DNA from: Anaerolineales bacterium
GTDB taxonomy: Bacteria; Chloroflexota; Anaerolineae; Aggregatilineales; J027
NCBI GenBank assembly: GCA_020634155.1
Contig: JACKCI010000002.1
Span: forward strand, 868,001-932,000
Reading direction: 5' to 3'
DNA length: 64,000 bases
Part shown: in pieces, positions 41,256-50,493 of the stretch
Position numbering within the stretch: position 1 is the first letter of the stretch
How the letters are laid out: every line of letters begins with the position of its first letter
Program-made: the position numbers and the translations under genes
Notes under the pieces: generated by a model
Told to the model about the DNA's origin: nothing
Database searches by the model: none
Seen by the model: the letters and a program-made list of their open reading frames with translations, nothing else

Positions 41256-41840
41256 TTAACGGTCGGTTGCCAATAACCCGTAATTACCATCTTCACGTTT
41301 ATAAAGGACGTTGACACGCCCAGTTTCCCCATTGAGGAAGACGAAGAAATCATGCCCTAAGAGGTCGATTTGCTCCATAGCCTCATCTTCAAGCATAGGG
41401 TTGAGCAAAACATCCTTGCGTCGGACGATCAGCATTTCTTCCTCATCAAAGGCCGTTTCTGGGATGGGTTCTTCCTCGGCTTCAGGTATTGGAAGCGCCA
41501 AATCCTCGGCAACGTCTAGGTCAATCCAGCGATCACCGCCTTTCTTATGGCGGCGTTTGCTTTTGTAGCGCTCTACTTGGCGGTACATTTTGTCAACAAC
41601 CTCATCGATGGCAGCAAAGATGTCCTGTTGTTTTTTATCTTCTGCACGGAAGATGGTACCGTTGCGGTGCCGAATGGTTAGCTGGGCAACGGGCTGCTCA
41701 TTGCGACCTTCTTTGCGAAGTTCGAGGTTCGCCTCCGTGATGTTGGATAAGTAACGATCAAGGCGCTCGACCTTTTTGTCGATATACGTTTCGAGGCGAG
41801 GGGTTAGATGTAAGTTTTTGGTGTGGACCTTGATCTCCAT
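41256..41840 (-). CDS. hpf: Long-form ribosome hibernation promoting factor
   Basis: 194 residues, the long form. The N-terminal S30AE domain (about 1-100) starts EIKVHTKNLHLTPRLETYID and binds the small-subunit decoding centre. The C-terminal dimerisation domain (about 130-190) carries VRRKDVLLNPMLEDEAMEQI and ends with the usual HDFFVFLNGETGRVNVLYKR. Long HPF pairs two 70S ribosomes into inactive 100S particles in slow growth. An AAAGGAG site lies before the ATG, and 39 bases separate it from comF. It is followed by a terminator. Confidence 0.95.
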   Translation of the reverse strand: MEIKVHTKNLHLTPRLETYIDKKVERLDRYLSNITEANLELRKEGRNEQPVAQLTIRHRNGTIFRAEDKKQQDIFAAIDEVVDKMYRQVERYKSKRRHKKGGDRWIDLDVAEDLALPIPEAEEEPIPETAFDEEEMLIVRRKDVLLNPMLEDEAMEQIDLLGHDFFVFLNGETGRVNVLYKREDGNYGLLATDR

Positions 41841-41879
41841 GCGTGTTACTCCTTTAGGTTTCCTTGTCCAGTGTGGACA

Positions 41880-42593
41880 TCAGATTAAGGGTGTAAAGTG
41901 GGCGCGGCTCAGAGTTGCCGCGTATAGTGTTACAACACCTGCTGCGCGTAATGGGGCAGCACAGGCAACAAGGGTTGCCCCGCTAGTACATACATCGTCA
42001 ATTAACAATACACGCTTGCCTTCGAGTTGTTGCGGCAAGAACGCTGGTTTGAGCGCAAAGGCATCGTTCACGTTTGTTTTGCGTTCTGCGGCGGTCTTCC
42101 CAACTTGGGTAGGTGTTTCGCGGGTTCGTGCAAGTGCATCCATTACGATGGTGTTCTCCACAACCAATGCGTGTGCAATGATCTTAGCTTGATTATACCC
42201 CCTTTCTTCCTCTCGATGCTGGTGTAATGGTACCGGAATAATAGTATCAAACGACCATTTTTGTTGGTGTAGCTGTTGGGTGAGCAAAGCACCCAACGGT
42301 TGAGCAAGGCGCGGGGTAGCTTCATATTTGAGGGCATGGATAATTTTACGTAGCGGGCCGCTATGGGTGCCAATACAAGTAAACCCATCGAATCCATCGG
42401 CATCAAAGGGTGTGAAGGGTGTGATGAGTTGCTGAAGGCAATTTGAGCAGATAAGATGCCCAACCCGCTGACAACCCGCGCATATATCAGGAAAGACGAG
42501 CGATTGGAGGCTATCCCACAAGGTCTGAAATAAGACAAAACTCGCCCCTATTGGCGAGCTTTGCTGCAATTTACTGGAGTTAAAACGCGACAT
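41880..42593 (-). CDS. comF: ComF family phosphoribosyltransferase-like protein
   Basis: 237 residues from the ATG at 42593; an ATG at 42626 would overlap tadC by 23 bases and adds nothing seen in the family. The N-terminal zinc-finger pattern CAGCQRVGHLICSNC is typical of ComF. The PRPP-binding loop RVLLIDDVCTSGAT lies near the C terminus, and FDTIIPVPLHQHREEERGYN is the usual middle motif. In Gram-positive bacteria ComF assists DNA uptake during transformation. It follows the tad genes directly, which might mean a shared role in DNA or surface functions, or only transcriptional convenience. Confidence 0.9.
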   Translation of the reverse strand: MSRFNSSKLQQSSPIGASFVLFQTLWDSLQSLVFPDICAGCQRVGHLICSNCLQQLITPFTPFDADGFDGFTCIGTHSGPLRKIIHALKYEATPRLAQPLGALLTQQLHQQKWSFDTIIPVPLHQHREEERGYNQAKIIAHALVVENTIVMDALARTRETPTQVGKTAAERKTNVNDAFALKPAFLPQQLEGKRVLLIDDVCTSGATLVACAAPLRAAGVVTLYAATLSRAHFTPLI

Positions 42594-42603
42594 ATCGCCC
42601 GTA

Positions 42604-43545
42604 TTAGAAACCCCCAATAACACCACTCTCGATGAGAAGGATAATAGCTGGCCCCATCAAGACCACCCAAATGCTGGGGAAGATGAGGAATACCATCGGA
42701 ATCATCATCTTAACTGGTGCTTGGTGAGCCTTTTCTTGAGCGCGTTGCCGACGTTTCACACGCATCTGGTCAGACTGCACCCGCAGAATTTTACCGATAC
42801 TCACACCCAATTGATCCGCTTGAATAATGGCTGCGGCAAAGGTGGTGAAGTCGGGCACATCAAGACGGTCTGCCATATCACGCAAGGCTTCCCGTCGGAG
42901 CTTACCAAGCTGAATTTCTTGCAGAATTCGGCCAAAAGAGTTGGAAAGGTCGTTGTCCCATTTTTCATAAACCTTCCCCATTGCGGTATCAAACCCAAGC
43001 CCTGCTTCCACGCAAATGGTCAATAGGTCGAGTGCATCGGGCAAATCTTTCACGATCCCATCTTGGCGACGCTTAATCTGCGAGTCAAGCTGCATCATGG
43101 GTAGGTAATAGCCAATGGCGGCTCCCCCGATAGTGCCAATAACACCCCGGAATACAGGCCAGTTGCTAACAAAGAAAAACATAAAAAAGGCCCCAAGACC
43201 CAGCACTAGGGTCAAGAAAATCCGTTGAGCAAAGAACACGGCGGGTTGGGTGTCTGTTTTATTTGCACGGTCAAGCTTGACGCGAACAGTCTCAATCTGG
43301 TTCTCTGGGGTGAATTGTACGACAAAAGCGGCGAGCATCTCGAACATCGGCATGAAGATGCGGTCTTTACGACTAAGCGACATCTCAAGCTCTGCCAGTG
43401 ATGAGGGAAGTTCTTCACGGTCACCCAGTTCGGCAAGACGTTTTTGTAGAGGGTCTACTTCTTCTTTGTTGCGAACACCCGTAATTACAAGCCCGCCAAG
43501 CAGGACAAGACCAATTACAAGGAGTACCAAGATTCCAGCCATCAC
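42604..43545 (-). CDS. tadC: Tad pilus platform protein TadC
   Basis: 313 residues. Type II secretion system F (T2SSF) domain in the C-terminal half (DALDLLTICVEAGLGFDTAM, then GRILQEIQLGKLRREALRDM), with about four membrane helices and the C-terminal helix pair. TadC and TadB form the inner-membrane platform on which the Tad pilus is assembled. It follows tadB by 9 bases. Confidence 0.9.
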   Translation of the reverse strand: MMAGILVLLVIGLVLLGGLVITGVRNKEEVDPLQKRLAELGDREELPSSLAELEMSLSRKDRIFMPMFEMLAAFVVQFTPENQIETVRVKLDRANKTDTQPAVFFAQRIFLTLVLGLGAFFMFFFVSNWPVFRGVIGTIGGAAIGYYLPMMQLDSQIKRRQDGIVKDLPDALDLLTICVEAGLGFDTAMGKVYEKWDNDLSNSFGRILQEIQLGKLRREALRDMADRLDVPDFTTFAAAIIQADQLGVSIGKILRVQSDQMRVKRRQRAQEKAHQAPVKMMIPMVFLIFPSIWVVLMGPAIILLIESGVIGGF

Positions 43546-43554
43546 CTATCCTCC

Positions 43555-44544
43555 TTAGATTTCAATATCAACGATCTTTTGGATAGCGGCGGTTCCCATA
43601 CCAATCAAGGCTGCACCACAGCCCAACATCGGCCATCCGCAGAGCTTGTTCGTGAACATGCGCTTCATATAGCTACCGCTTATTAAATACAAAACTAAGG
43701 CGAGGACAATAGGCAACCCACCGATGATGTAGCCCGTTACACGACCTTGAGCGGTCAACACACGGACCTCACCTTTGAGCTTAATTCGCTCTCGAACCGT
43801 ATGGCTGATGATGTCCAAGATTTCAGCGAGATTTCCACCGACTTCTTGCTGAATGTTGACAGCGGTGATAATCAGGTCAAGGTCTTCGCTAGGGATACGA
43901 TTTAACAAGTGTTCGAAGGCCTCCGGACGGTCAATCCCGAATTGGATTTCTTGTACCACACGGCGGAATTCACTCGCTGTTGGTTCAGGGGCCTCGGTTG
44001 CAATCGCTTCCATAGCTTGCATAACCGAATAACCGGAACGCAGACCATTGACCCACATCCCAAGTGTGTCGGGCAGTTGGCCTTCGAACGAAACAAGTCG
44101 TTTGCCCTTGCGGAACCCAACATAGAAGCGGGGTGCAAAGAAACCCGCCATCCCCGCCACCATTGAAAGAATCAAGTTACCGCCAAATAGCAACAGAAAA
44201 CCCACCCCAAAGAACCCTAGGATGGATACAACATGTGCTAGGGCATATTCAGCCGGGGTAATCTTCAAATCGGCGCGAGCAAGCTGATCTTTCCATTTTT
44301 GGGCAAATTCACGTTGTTCAATGGCTTTGTCGAGCGTTTTGATAGCAACATTGCTTTCATCGCGCCGCTTGGCCGCCATCTGTTGTTCGTTTTCAAGTGC
44401 TTGGATCGCTTCATCATAATTGCTGGTATAGCGACCCAGCACTTCTTCAATATCGGCTGTACGGCGTTGCTGCATGGTGATGATGCCGTATATCAGGACG
44501 ATAACGGCAACACCCCCAGCAACGCCGATAATCAACAGTTCCAT
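43555..44544 (-). CDS. tadB: Tad pilus platform protein TadB
   Basis: 329 residues with an N-terminal membrane helix (LIIGVAGGVAVIVLIYGIIT), a charged cytoplasmic segment, and a T2SSF domain (DTLGMWVNGLRSGYSVMQAM, EFRRVVQEIQFGIDRPEAFE, LIITAVNIQQEVGGNLAEIL). It pairs with TadC in the Tad assembly platform. Located 19 bases after cpaF and 9 bases before tadC. Confidence 0.9.
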   Translation of the reverse strand: MELLIIGVAGGVAVIVLIYGIITMQQRRTADIEEVLGRYTSNYDEAIQALENEQQMAAKRRDESNVAIKTLDKAIEQREFAQKWKDQLARADLKITPAEYALAHVVSILGFFGVGFLLLFGGNLILSMVAGMAGFFAPRFYVGFRKGKRLVSFEGQLPDTLGMWVNGLRSGYSVMQAMEAIATEAPEPTASEFRRVVQEIQFGIDRPEAFEHLLNRIPSEDLDLIITAVNIQQEVGGNLAEILDIISHTVRERIKLKGEVRVLTAQGRVTGYIIGGLPIVLALVLYLISGSYMKRMFTNKLCGWPMLGCGAALIGMGTAAIQKIVDIEI

Positions 44545-44563
44545 AACCTCATACCCCTAAACC

Positions 44564-45982
44564 TTAATAGCGTACCGTACCAATCCCAAATACCGAAGGG
44601 GGTAAGTGGATACCAGAGGCTTCAATCTTATCGATAAACTTTGGTCGCAGGCCAGTGGGGCGGATGCGCCCAATAACGTTTCCGGCTTCAATACCTGTCT
44701 GCTCAAATTCAAAGAGGTCTGACATGGTGATGACATCACCTTCCATGCCTTGAATTTCAGTGACTTTGGTAATCTTACGGGCACCATCGCGCAAGCGGGC
44801 TTGGTGGCAAATCATGTCTACCGCCGAGGCGATTTGCTCACGGATAGCACGCACAGGCAAGTCCATACCAGCCATCAGGCACATCACCTCAAGACGAGCC
44901 AATGTGTCACGAGGGCTGTTGGAGTGGGCCGTCGTCAATGAACCTTCATGACCAGTATTCATGGCTTGGAGCATGTCGAGGGCTTCACCACCACGGCATT
45001 CCCCCACCACAATCCGGTCAGGCCGCATACGCAAGCAGTTAATCACCAATTCGCGGATAGAGACCTCACCCTTGCCTTCGATATTGGCTGGGCGCGACTC
45101 TAATGTGACCACATGCTCACCCTGAAGTTGCAGCTCGGCGGCATTTTCTACCGTGATGACCCGTTCATCTTTAGGGATGAAGTTAGATAACACATTGAGA
45201 AGTGTGGTCTTCCCTGAACCAGTACCACCCGACACCACTGCGTTGATTTTGGCAATCACCACAGCCCGCAAAAATTCAGCGATTTCAGGTGTCATAGAGC
45301 CAAAGCGGATGAGGTCTTCAACCTGCAAAGGCTTTTTAGCGAACTTACGAATAGTGATGGTTGGGCCATTGAGCGCGAGTGGTGGAATAATAACATTCAC
45401 ACGGGAGCCATCTTTAAGGCGGGCGTCTTCATAAGGATGAGATTCATCCACACGCCGACCCAATGGCGACACAATACGGTCAATGACCTTCATGACATGT
45501 TCGTTGTTCTCAAACGTTACATTCGCACGGACAAGATTACCCCGCCGCTCTACATAGATGTTCTTGGGTCCATTGACCATCACTTCCGAAATGGTTTCAT
45601 CTGAGAGGAGGATTTCTAACGGCCCAAGCCCCAGAATCTCAGCGATAATGGAGTTAAAAAGCTCACGCTTTTCTCGCTTTCCCATTACCATGCCTTCATC
45701 AGCGAGGATATGATCGAAAAGTTGTTCGATGGTGTCACGCACGCCGGGCGAATTGGGATCCTCTGATGGATCAATCTCGGTTAGGAGTTTGTCTTGGACT
45801 CGTTGTTTAATGTCCTTGTAGTTATTGGCTGATTGTGAAGGAACGGGTTGGCGGCGAACACGCATATCACCTAAACGTGATTGCTCATCACCTCCGCCGG
45901 AGCCGCCTCCGCTCAACCCTCCGGTTGAACCACTACCGCTACTACCACTGCCACCTTTGTCAATCCGCTTGAGTAAAGACAT
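44564..45982 (-). CDS. cpaF: CpaF/TadA family pilus assembly ATPase
   Basis: 472 residues. The Gly/Ser-rich N-terminal 35 residues are a flexible extension. The secretion ATPase core shows SEVMVNGPKNIYVERRG, GSRVNVIIPPLALNGPTITI, Walker A GGTGSGKTTL (Lys258), Asp-box ITVENAAELQL, and VGECRGGEALDMLQAMNTGH followed by EGSLTTAHSNSPRD. It powers Tad pilus extension and possibly retraction. The Gly-Ser head is longer than usual. Confidence 0.95.
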   Translation of the reverse strand: MSLLKRIDKGGSGSSGSGSTGGLSGGGSGGGDEQSRLGDMRVRRQPVPSQSANNYKDIKQRVQDKLLTEIDPSEDPNSPGVRDTIEQLFDHILADEGMVMGKREKRELFNSIIAEILGLGPLEILLSDETISEVMVNGPKNIYVERRGNLVRANVTFENNEHVMKVIDRIVSPLGRRVDESHPYEDARLKDGSRVNVIIPPLALNGPTITIRKFAKKPLQVEDLIRFGSMTPEIAEFLRAVVIAKINAVVSGGTGSGKTTLLNVLSNFIPKDERVITVENAAELQLQGEHVVTLESRPANIEGKGEVSIRELVINCLRMRPDRIVVGECRGGEALDMLQAMNTGHEGSLTTAHSNSPRDTLARLEVMCLMAGMDLPVRAIREQIASAVDMICHQARLRDGARKITKVTEIQGMEGDVITMSDLFEFEQTGIEAGNVIGRIRPTGLRPKFIDKIEASGIHLPPSVFGIGTVRY

Positions 45983-46032
45983 TGTGTTACCTCCTCGCTA
46001 TACATTACATTACGACACAAAACAACACGAGA

Positions 46033-47325
46033 CTACGGCGAAAGTGCCGCGAAAGTACGAAGTGTGCTGAGATCGAACCGCCGAATATCGGTAATTGCTG
46101 GTTCAATAGAAATGGGCAAGGTTGGCGGCTCATCAATGCCGAATTCGCGCAACATGTATTCCAAGGAAACTGGCTCAGTAAAATCATTGAGGGTTGTATC
46201 TTGCACCGCAGGGCGCAATGTATAACAAATCGGGATACGGGCATCAATTGCCCAAGCCAATACCAAGGCATCTTGCGGGGTGACACCAATAGTCATCAAG
46301 ACTGGAATATACTCAGTTGGGGTTGCAGCAGCGGCTGAAGTGGGGGCACCACTTTGTTGCTGGGCTGCTTGGGTTGGGTCAAGCAAGACGGGTTCTTCAA
46401 AGGTGGTAGGAGTTGCGCCAAAAATAATGCCATCTGGCGGGAACCACCCGACATAAATCACGGGTGCATTTTGAATAGTACGTTGAGTGACCAACCGGGG
46501 ACGCTGTTGGGTTTCACTGGGGCTAATCAGTACCCCTTGTGGGAAGACATTGCTGGGTTCAGGCCGACCGGGCCGTCCTTCTGTAAAGCCTATCGAGCCA
46601 TCCTCAAGCAGTGAAATGATGGAAATCTCGTTAGGACGACGGGTTTGGAATTCCTCGTCCACATCAATAAACAGGAAGGACATCAGCACGTCTACGCGGT
46701 CGCCGGGTTGAATACCATAGGCGACTTGGCAAAGACCTGTGAAATCCAAGGGAACCGAGATACCCACCAAGGTAGGATCAAGGAAAAGGGCGGCATCTGA
46801 ACCTAGCCGCGACAAACCAGAGGCCGCCGCAGCACAAATTGAGCCAGTTAATTGTCCAGAGGCCAGCAATTGTGGGTCTGGAACCAATTGAGCCACTAAT
46901 ATGGCTGATTCACGCGGAACGTCTGTCCGAGTACGGCACCCGACCAGTTGATTGGGGTCTTCGATGGATGTTTGCGGCGCAAACTCCAACGGCCAAAACC
47001 GCACATCGACCAGTGCTTGATCGACAGAGCTGGTTGGCGACACGATCATCTCCGGAGTGATAAGTGTCCCCCGGGGTAAGTCTTGCAGGGCAATCACAAC
47101 TGCGGCAAAGTCGGTTAATGCAGGAGCTGAACCGCCGCTGCCACTGCCAGAGTTATCGTTGCCACTACCACTACTGCCCCCGCCACCAGAAGTGCTAGGG
47201 GCTGCTGTTTGTGTTTCTGTTGTGGTGTTGTCACCATCTCCGCCGTTGTTAAGCAATAGCAGAGCAGCGATGAGCGCACCACCTAGAATGATTATGCCAA
47301 TGAGTATTAACACTCGACCACGCAT
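46033..47325 (-). CDS. cpaB: CpaB-like Tad pilus assembly protein with SAF domain
   Basis: 430 residues. One N-terminal membrane helix (VLILIGIIILGGALIAALLL), a long Gly/Ser/Asn linker (about 30-68), and an extracellular SAF/CpaB domain beginning at VVIALQDLPRGTLITPEMIV. The second half (RLVTQRTIQNAPVIYVGW, ALVLAWAIDARIPICYTLRP) matches the C-terminal RcpC/CpaB region. CpaB proteins span the cell wall and help pilus assembly. Upstream is a 119-base gap after the kinase gene. No pilin (flp) or prepilin peptidase gene is in the window. Confidence 0.88.
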   Translation of the reverse strand: MRGRVLILIGIIILGGALIAALLLLNNGGDGDNTTTETQTAAPSTSGGGGSSGSGNDNSGSGSGGSAPALTDFAAVVIALQDLPRGTLITPEMIVSPTSSVDQALVDVRFWPLEFAPQTSIEDPNQLVGCRTRTDVPRESAILVAQLVPDPQLLASGQLTGSICAAAASGLSRLGSDAALFLDPTLVGISVPLDFTGLCQVAYGIQPGDRVDVLMSFLFIDVDEEFQTRRPNEISIISLLEDGSIGFTEGRPGRPEPSNVFPQGVLISPSETQQRPRLVTQRTIQNAPVIYVGWFPPDGIIFGATPTTFEEPVLLDPTQAAQQQSGAPTSAAAATPTEYIPVLMTIGVTPQDALVLAWAIDARIPICYTLRPAVQDTTLNDFTEPVSLEYMLREFGIDEPPTLPISIEPAITDIRRFDLSTLRTFAALSP

Positions 47326-47444
47326 TTTTTACTCCAAAGCGCCTTAAAGACAGAATAATAGAAGTCGCTCTCTCTCAAGTGTAGTGAGAAAGTCGTAGAA
47401 TGCAAACAGTCCCCTAGTCCTAGCTAGGTTCGAAAAATCTGACC

Positions 47445-48554
47445 TTATAGATCAGGTTCGAGATCCTCTTCGTAGATCGGGAGGACAATCTGGAAGCGGC
47501 TACCTTCACCGGGGGCGCTGTAGATGTCTACTTCACCGCCAACAAGTTCAACACGCTCACGCACGGCGTTCAAACCCTGTACATTCGAATCACCGTGTCG
47601 GTGGTCGAGCGCTACTTCAGGATCGAACCCTTTACCATCATCTTCCATACGGGCGGCAATCACTTCGTTGCCCATATCCAATTGTATCTTAATATTCTTA
47701 GCACCCAAATAGTCGCGGGTAATGCCCAAGAGCGATTGAATGCTACGGAACATCATAACTTCAGTATGCTTGGGGATGCGCCGTTCTTCACCTGTTGAGT
47801 TGAAATCAACCGAAACCTCATATTTTTGGCGGAAGTTCTCGGTGTATCGGCGCAAGGTCGGAACTAGCCCAAGGTCATCTAGCATCATTGGGCGCAGGTC
47901 AAAGATAAAGTCGCGCACTTTTTGGAAACTAGCGCTGGCGGCGGTCTTTAGGTTATTGAGTTCAACGCTGGCTCGGTCAGGGTCACGGTCAAAGAGCCGT
48001 TGACAGACCTCCGCTTGTAAAATGAAGTTGGTGAGAGATTGAGCAGGGCCGTCGTGCAAATTTTTTGCCATAAGTTGGCGCTCATCTTCTTGGGCCTGCA
48101 CAATGCGGATAATCGTCTCTCCTGTGGCGGTCATTTTGGGTCGTGCTGTAGTGACAACACCGACATTGCTGCTCAACATCATGGGGCCTTGGCTCTCAAG
48201 GTGCGCCAAAACAACTTCCAGAATTTCGCTAAAATGCTGAAGTTCTTGTTGGTTGTTGCGTAGCTTTTCAAGTTGATTTTGCATTGACCATAGACGTGAT
48301 TGAGTATTGATGATGGTATCATACGCGACCTTGATGTCAGGGCGAGGAACGGTGTCGAAGCTGGCATGAATACGGGCTAATTGGGTTTTTGCACGACCAT
48401 ACTCATCCTCAAGGCGTTTGACCTCAGCATTATTTTGTTCCAACGTTGTTCGCGCTTCGCGTAAACGTAGTTGAATGGCATCGTATTCAGCCTGAATCTG
48501 GTCGAGAATACTGTCATCATCGTTGTCGGGGGTGTTGCTATACATATAGCTCAT
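47445..48554 (-). CDS. NarX/DegS-type sensor histidine kinase
   Basis: 369 residues, no membrane helix and no recognisable input domain. A coiled coil spans about 15-105, then a linker, a HisKA_3 domain with the phospho-acceptor His167 in AKNLHDGPAQSLTNFI, and an HATPase domain (DDGKGFDPEV, GLNAVRERVELVGGEVDIYS). It resembles cytoplasmic DegS-like kinases. It follows the response regulator gene by 6 bases, so they form a two-component pair. Its position just before the tad genes suggests that it controls pilus formation; this is inference. Confidence 0.92.
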   Translation of the reverse strand: MSYMYSNTPDNDDDSILDQIQAEYDAIQLRLREARTTLEQNNAEVKRLEDEYGRAKTQLARIHASFDTVPRPDIKVAYDTIINTQSRLWSMQNQLEKLRNNQQELQHFSEILEVVLAHLESQGPMMLSSNVGVVTTARPKMTATGETIIRIVQAQEDERQLMAKNLHDGPAQSLTNFILQAEVCQRLFDRDPDRASVELNNLKTAASASFQKVRDFIFDLRPMMLDDLGLVPTLRRYTENFRQKYEVSVDFNSTGEERRIPKHTEVMMFRSIQSLLGITRDYLGAKNIKIQLDMGNEVIAARMEDDGKGFDPEVALDHRHGDSNVQGLNAVRERVELVGGEVDIYSAPGEGSRFQIVLPIYEEDLEPDL

Positions 48555-48560
48555 GGTTGT

Positions 48561-49304
48561 TTATTCCTCCTCCTCTTCTTGGTCGCTCGTCGTCGTTTCA
48601 TCCATCCGTACCCAGCCCCGTCGCATGGCATAAATAGCTGCTTGGGTTCGGTCTTCAACGTCTAGTTTGGTCAAAATCGAACTCACATGGTTTTTAACTG
48701 TTTGGTGGCTAATCCCTAGCATTTGTGCGATCTGTTTGTTGGTTTTGCCTTGGGTTACATAGCGCAAGATTTCCATTTCACGTGGGCTAAGAGGGACAAA
48801 ATGCTCGTTGGGGTCAACCATATAAGGCCCCGTCGCGGCCTCAACCCGACGATTAATCCACTCTTCAATTTCTGCTTGGTTATATTCCCGCTCTTTAATG
48901 ACATAGATGCCATTGACGACCTTGCGGATGATTTTAACCAACATCTGCGGGGCGATGTCTTTGGCACAATACGCCACACACCCCGCCCGTAAAGCGTGCA
49001 GCGCTTGCTCTTCATCATCATAGCCAGTTAACATGATAATAGCAGCTTCGTTGCGTTCATGCTGGAGGCGGGTTGCAATTTGCAAACCATTCATTTTGGG
49101 CAGATTGATGTCCAGCAAAATCACGTCCGGTCGGAGTTCACGGGCGAGTTGCAACGCAAGTTCACCATCATGGCTTTCGGCAACGACCTCGATATTATCT
49201 TCTTCTTCAAGTAGATACTTGAGGCCCCGTCGCCAAACGGGATGGTCATCGACAATCATCACGGTAATTTTAGCGAGAATGGGGTCTTGCCCTTCCCCCA
49301 TCAT
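48561..49304 (-). CDS. NarL/LuxR-type response regulator
   Basis: 247 residues from the ATG at 49304, which has AGGAAAGGA 6 bases upstream; a longer frame back to 49385 has no such site. The REC domain has phospho-acceptor Asp65 in VILLDINLPKMNG. The C-terminal LuxR helix-turn-helix (about 180-240) shows LSPREMEILRYVTQGKTNKQ and IAQMLGISHQTVKNHVSSIL. Its partner is the kinase at 47445. An acidic tail (EEEEE) follows. Confidence 0.95.
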   Translation of the reverse strand: MMGEGQDPILAKITVMIVDDHPVWRRGLKYLLEEEDNIEVVAESHDGELALQLARELRPDVILLDINLPKMNGLQIATRLQHERNEAAIIMLTGYDDEEQALHALRAGCVAYCAKDIAPQMLVKIIRKVVNGIYVIKEREYNQAEIEEWINRRVEAATGPYMVDPNEHFVPLSPREMEILRYVTQGKTNKQIAQMLGISHQTVKNHVSSILTKLDVEDRTQAAIYAMRRGWVRMDETTTSDQEEEEE

Positions 49305-49385
49305 ACTGCTGATCCTTTCCTGTGGCCCGTACAGATGTTTGGGCGTTACAGCGTTTCTAAGTATATAATAACTGATTTCAAGCAA

Positions 49386-49414
49386 TTGCTGGTAATTTCA
49401 AGATACGGTAGGAT
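49386..49414 (+). promoter_or_regulatory. Candidate promoter of the lipoprotein-glycosyltransferase operon
   Basis: TTGCTG (49386-49391), 17 bases, TAGGAT (49409-49414). Transcription would start near 49421, just before the AGGAGAG ribosome site at 49424-49430. The -10 is moderate. Confidence 0.4.
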
Positions 49415-49437
49415 AAAAGCAGTAGGAGAGCAGTGCC

Positions 49438-50487
49438 ATTAACAGACGACTTTTATGGACCCTTTTTATCATGTTTCTGGCGGCGTGTGGTGGCTCCGAT
49501 GCGACCCCTGCGCCAACGAGTGGCCCTCAGCTACCCACCTCTACCCCGCGCTCTACACCCCTGCCTGAAGTAGCAACGCCTGTAGTGTTAGGGACAGCCG
49601 AAGACCCCCTTACCCTTGCTTTTGTCGTCGCTGAATTGGATAGCGGTGCCCAAGATGCCATTGATGCGCTTGATACCTTGATGACCGAAGAACTTGCCAA
49701 CGAGCGTTTAGCGGCAATTGGTCTGGTGCCTGCGGTCGAGGTCAAGAGTCTCACCACTATGCGCGAGGGTTTGCAGGCTATCTGTGGCCCTGAAAAAGCG
49801 CTGGTTTGGGTGGATGCTTTTACCTATATTGCTGCCGAACAAGCATGTGATGCCCAGCCTATCCTTGCTTTGAACCGTACCGCTAACGAAACAGTGGAAG
49901 GCTTGCCCGACCGCGTAACGATCAGGGCCGTTCAAGGGCTAACTTTTGATATTATCTATCGGTCGTCGCTGGGAACGCTAACCTTAGCCGACTTGGAAAA
50001 CAAGACCTTCTGTCGATTGGGTGCCGATGATTTGGTGAGCTGGGTGTATCCGAATTTGACTTTACGAGGTGCTGGTATCAATCCAATTACAGGTATTGCG
50101 GGTGTAGTCGATGTAGAAGACTACGCCGCGATGGTGTCTGCGATTCAAGACCCACGTGGGGAGTGCCAAGTTGGGGCTATCCCACGCGGCACCTTGCAGG
50201 ATATTTTTGATGCCCTTGCCAACGATGATATTGAGATTAATCCCGATGCGGTGAACACCTTAGCAAGCGAGGCCCCCGCCGTCCCCTATATGATTTTGGT
50301 GGCCCCGCCCAGTGATGTATTGCTGGCCGATTTGCGACAAAGTGTAGTGGATGTTTTGCAAGCTGAAAACGCGGCTGAAATCCTCCCTGAACTCTTTGTC
50401 TATGACGAGTTAGATGAGGTCACCCCTCAAACCTATAACAGTTTTCGTCAGTGGCTACAGGCGGCAGGCTGGGAGATGAGTCAGTAA
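49438..50487 (+). CDS. PhnD-like substrate-binding lipoprotein (probable ATT start)
   Basis: 349 residues if it starts at the ATT at 49438. That start gives an ideal lipoprotein signal peptide, (M)NRRLLWTLFIMFLAAC, with lipobox LAAC and Cys17, and sits 7 bases after AGGAGAG. The first ATG (49471) leaves only five residues before the lipid Cys, with no basic segment. After a Thr/Pro-rich linker comes a periplasmic-binding-protein-like domain of the phosphate/phosphonate (PhnD) type (DPLTLAFVVAELDSG, TPQTYNSFRQWLQAAGW). No permease or ATPase gene is nearby, so an orphan binding protein. The GT2 gene follows after 6 bases. Confidence 0.75.
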   Translation: MNRRLLWTLFIMFLAACGGSDATPAPTSGPQLPTSTPRSTPLPEVATPVVLGTAEDPLTLAFVVAELDSGAQDAIDALDTLMTEELANERLAAIGLVPAVEVKSLTTMREGLQAICGPEKALVWVDAFTYIAAEQACDAQPILALNRTANETVEGLPDRVTIRAVQGLTFDIIYRSSLGTLTLADLENKTFCRLGADDLVSWVYPNLTLRGAGINPITGIAGVVDVEDYAAMVSAIQDPRGECQVGAIPRGTLQDIFDALANDDIEINPDAVNTLASEAPAVPYMILVAPPSDVLLADLRQSVVDVLQAENAAEILPELFVYDELDEVTPQTYNSFRQWLQAAGWEMSQ

Positions 50488-50493
50488 GCCGCT

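Noticed and set aside
47420..47470. GGTTCGAA-like sequence as a tRNA T-arm
   Set aside because: No acceptor or anticodon stem can be formed around it. No tRNA was recognised in the window.
49471..49500. ATG 49471 as the lipoprotein start
   Set aside because: It leaves a signal peptide of only five residues before the lipid Cys, without a basic segment; the ATT at 49438 fits much better.
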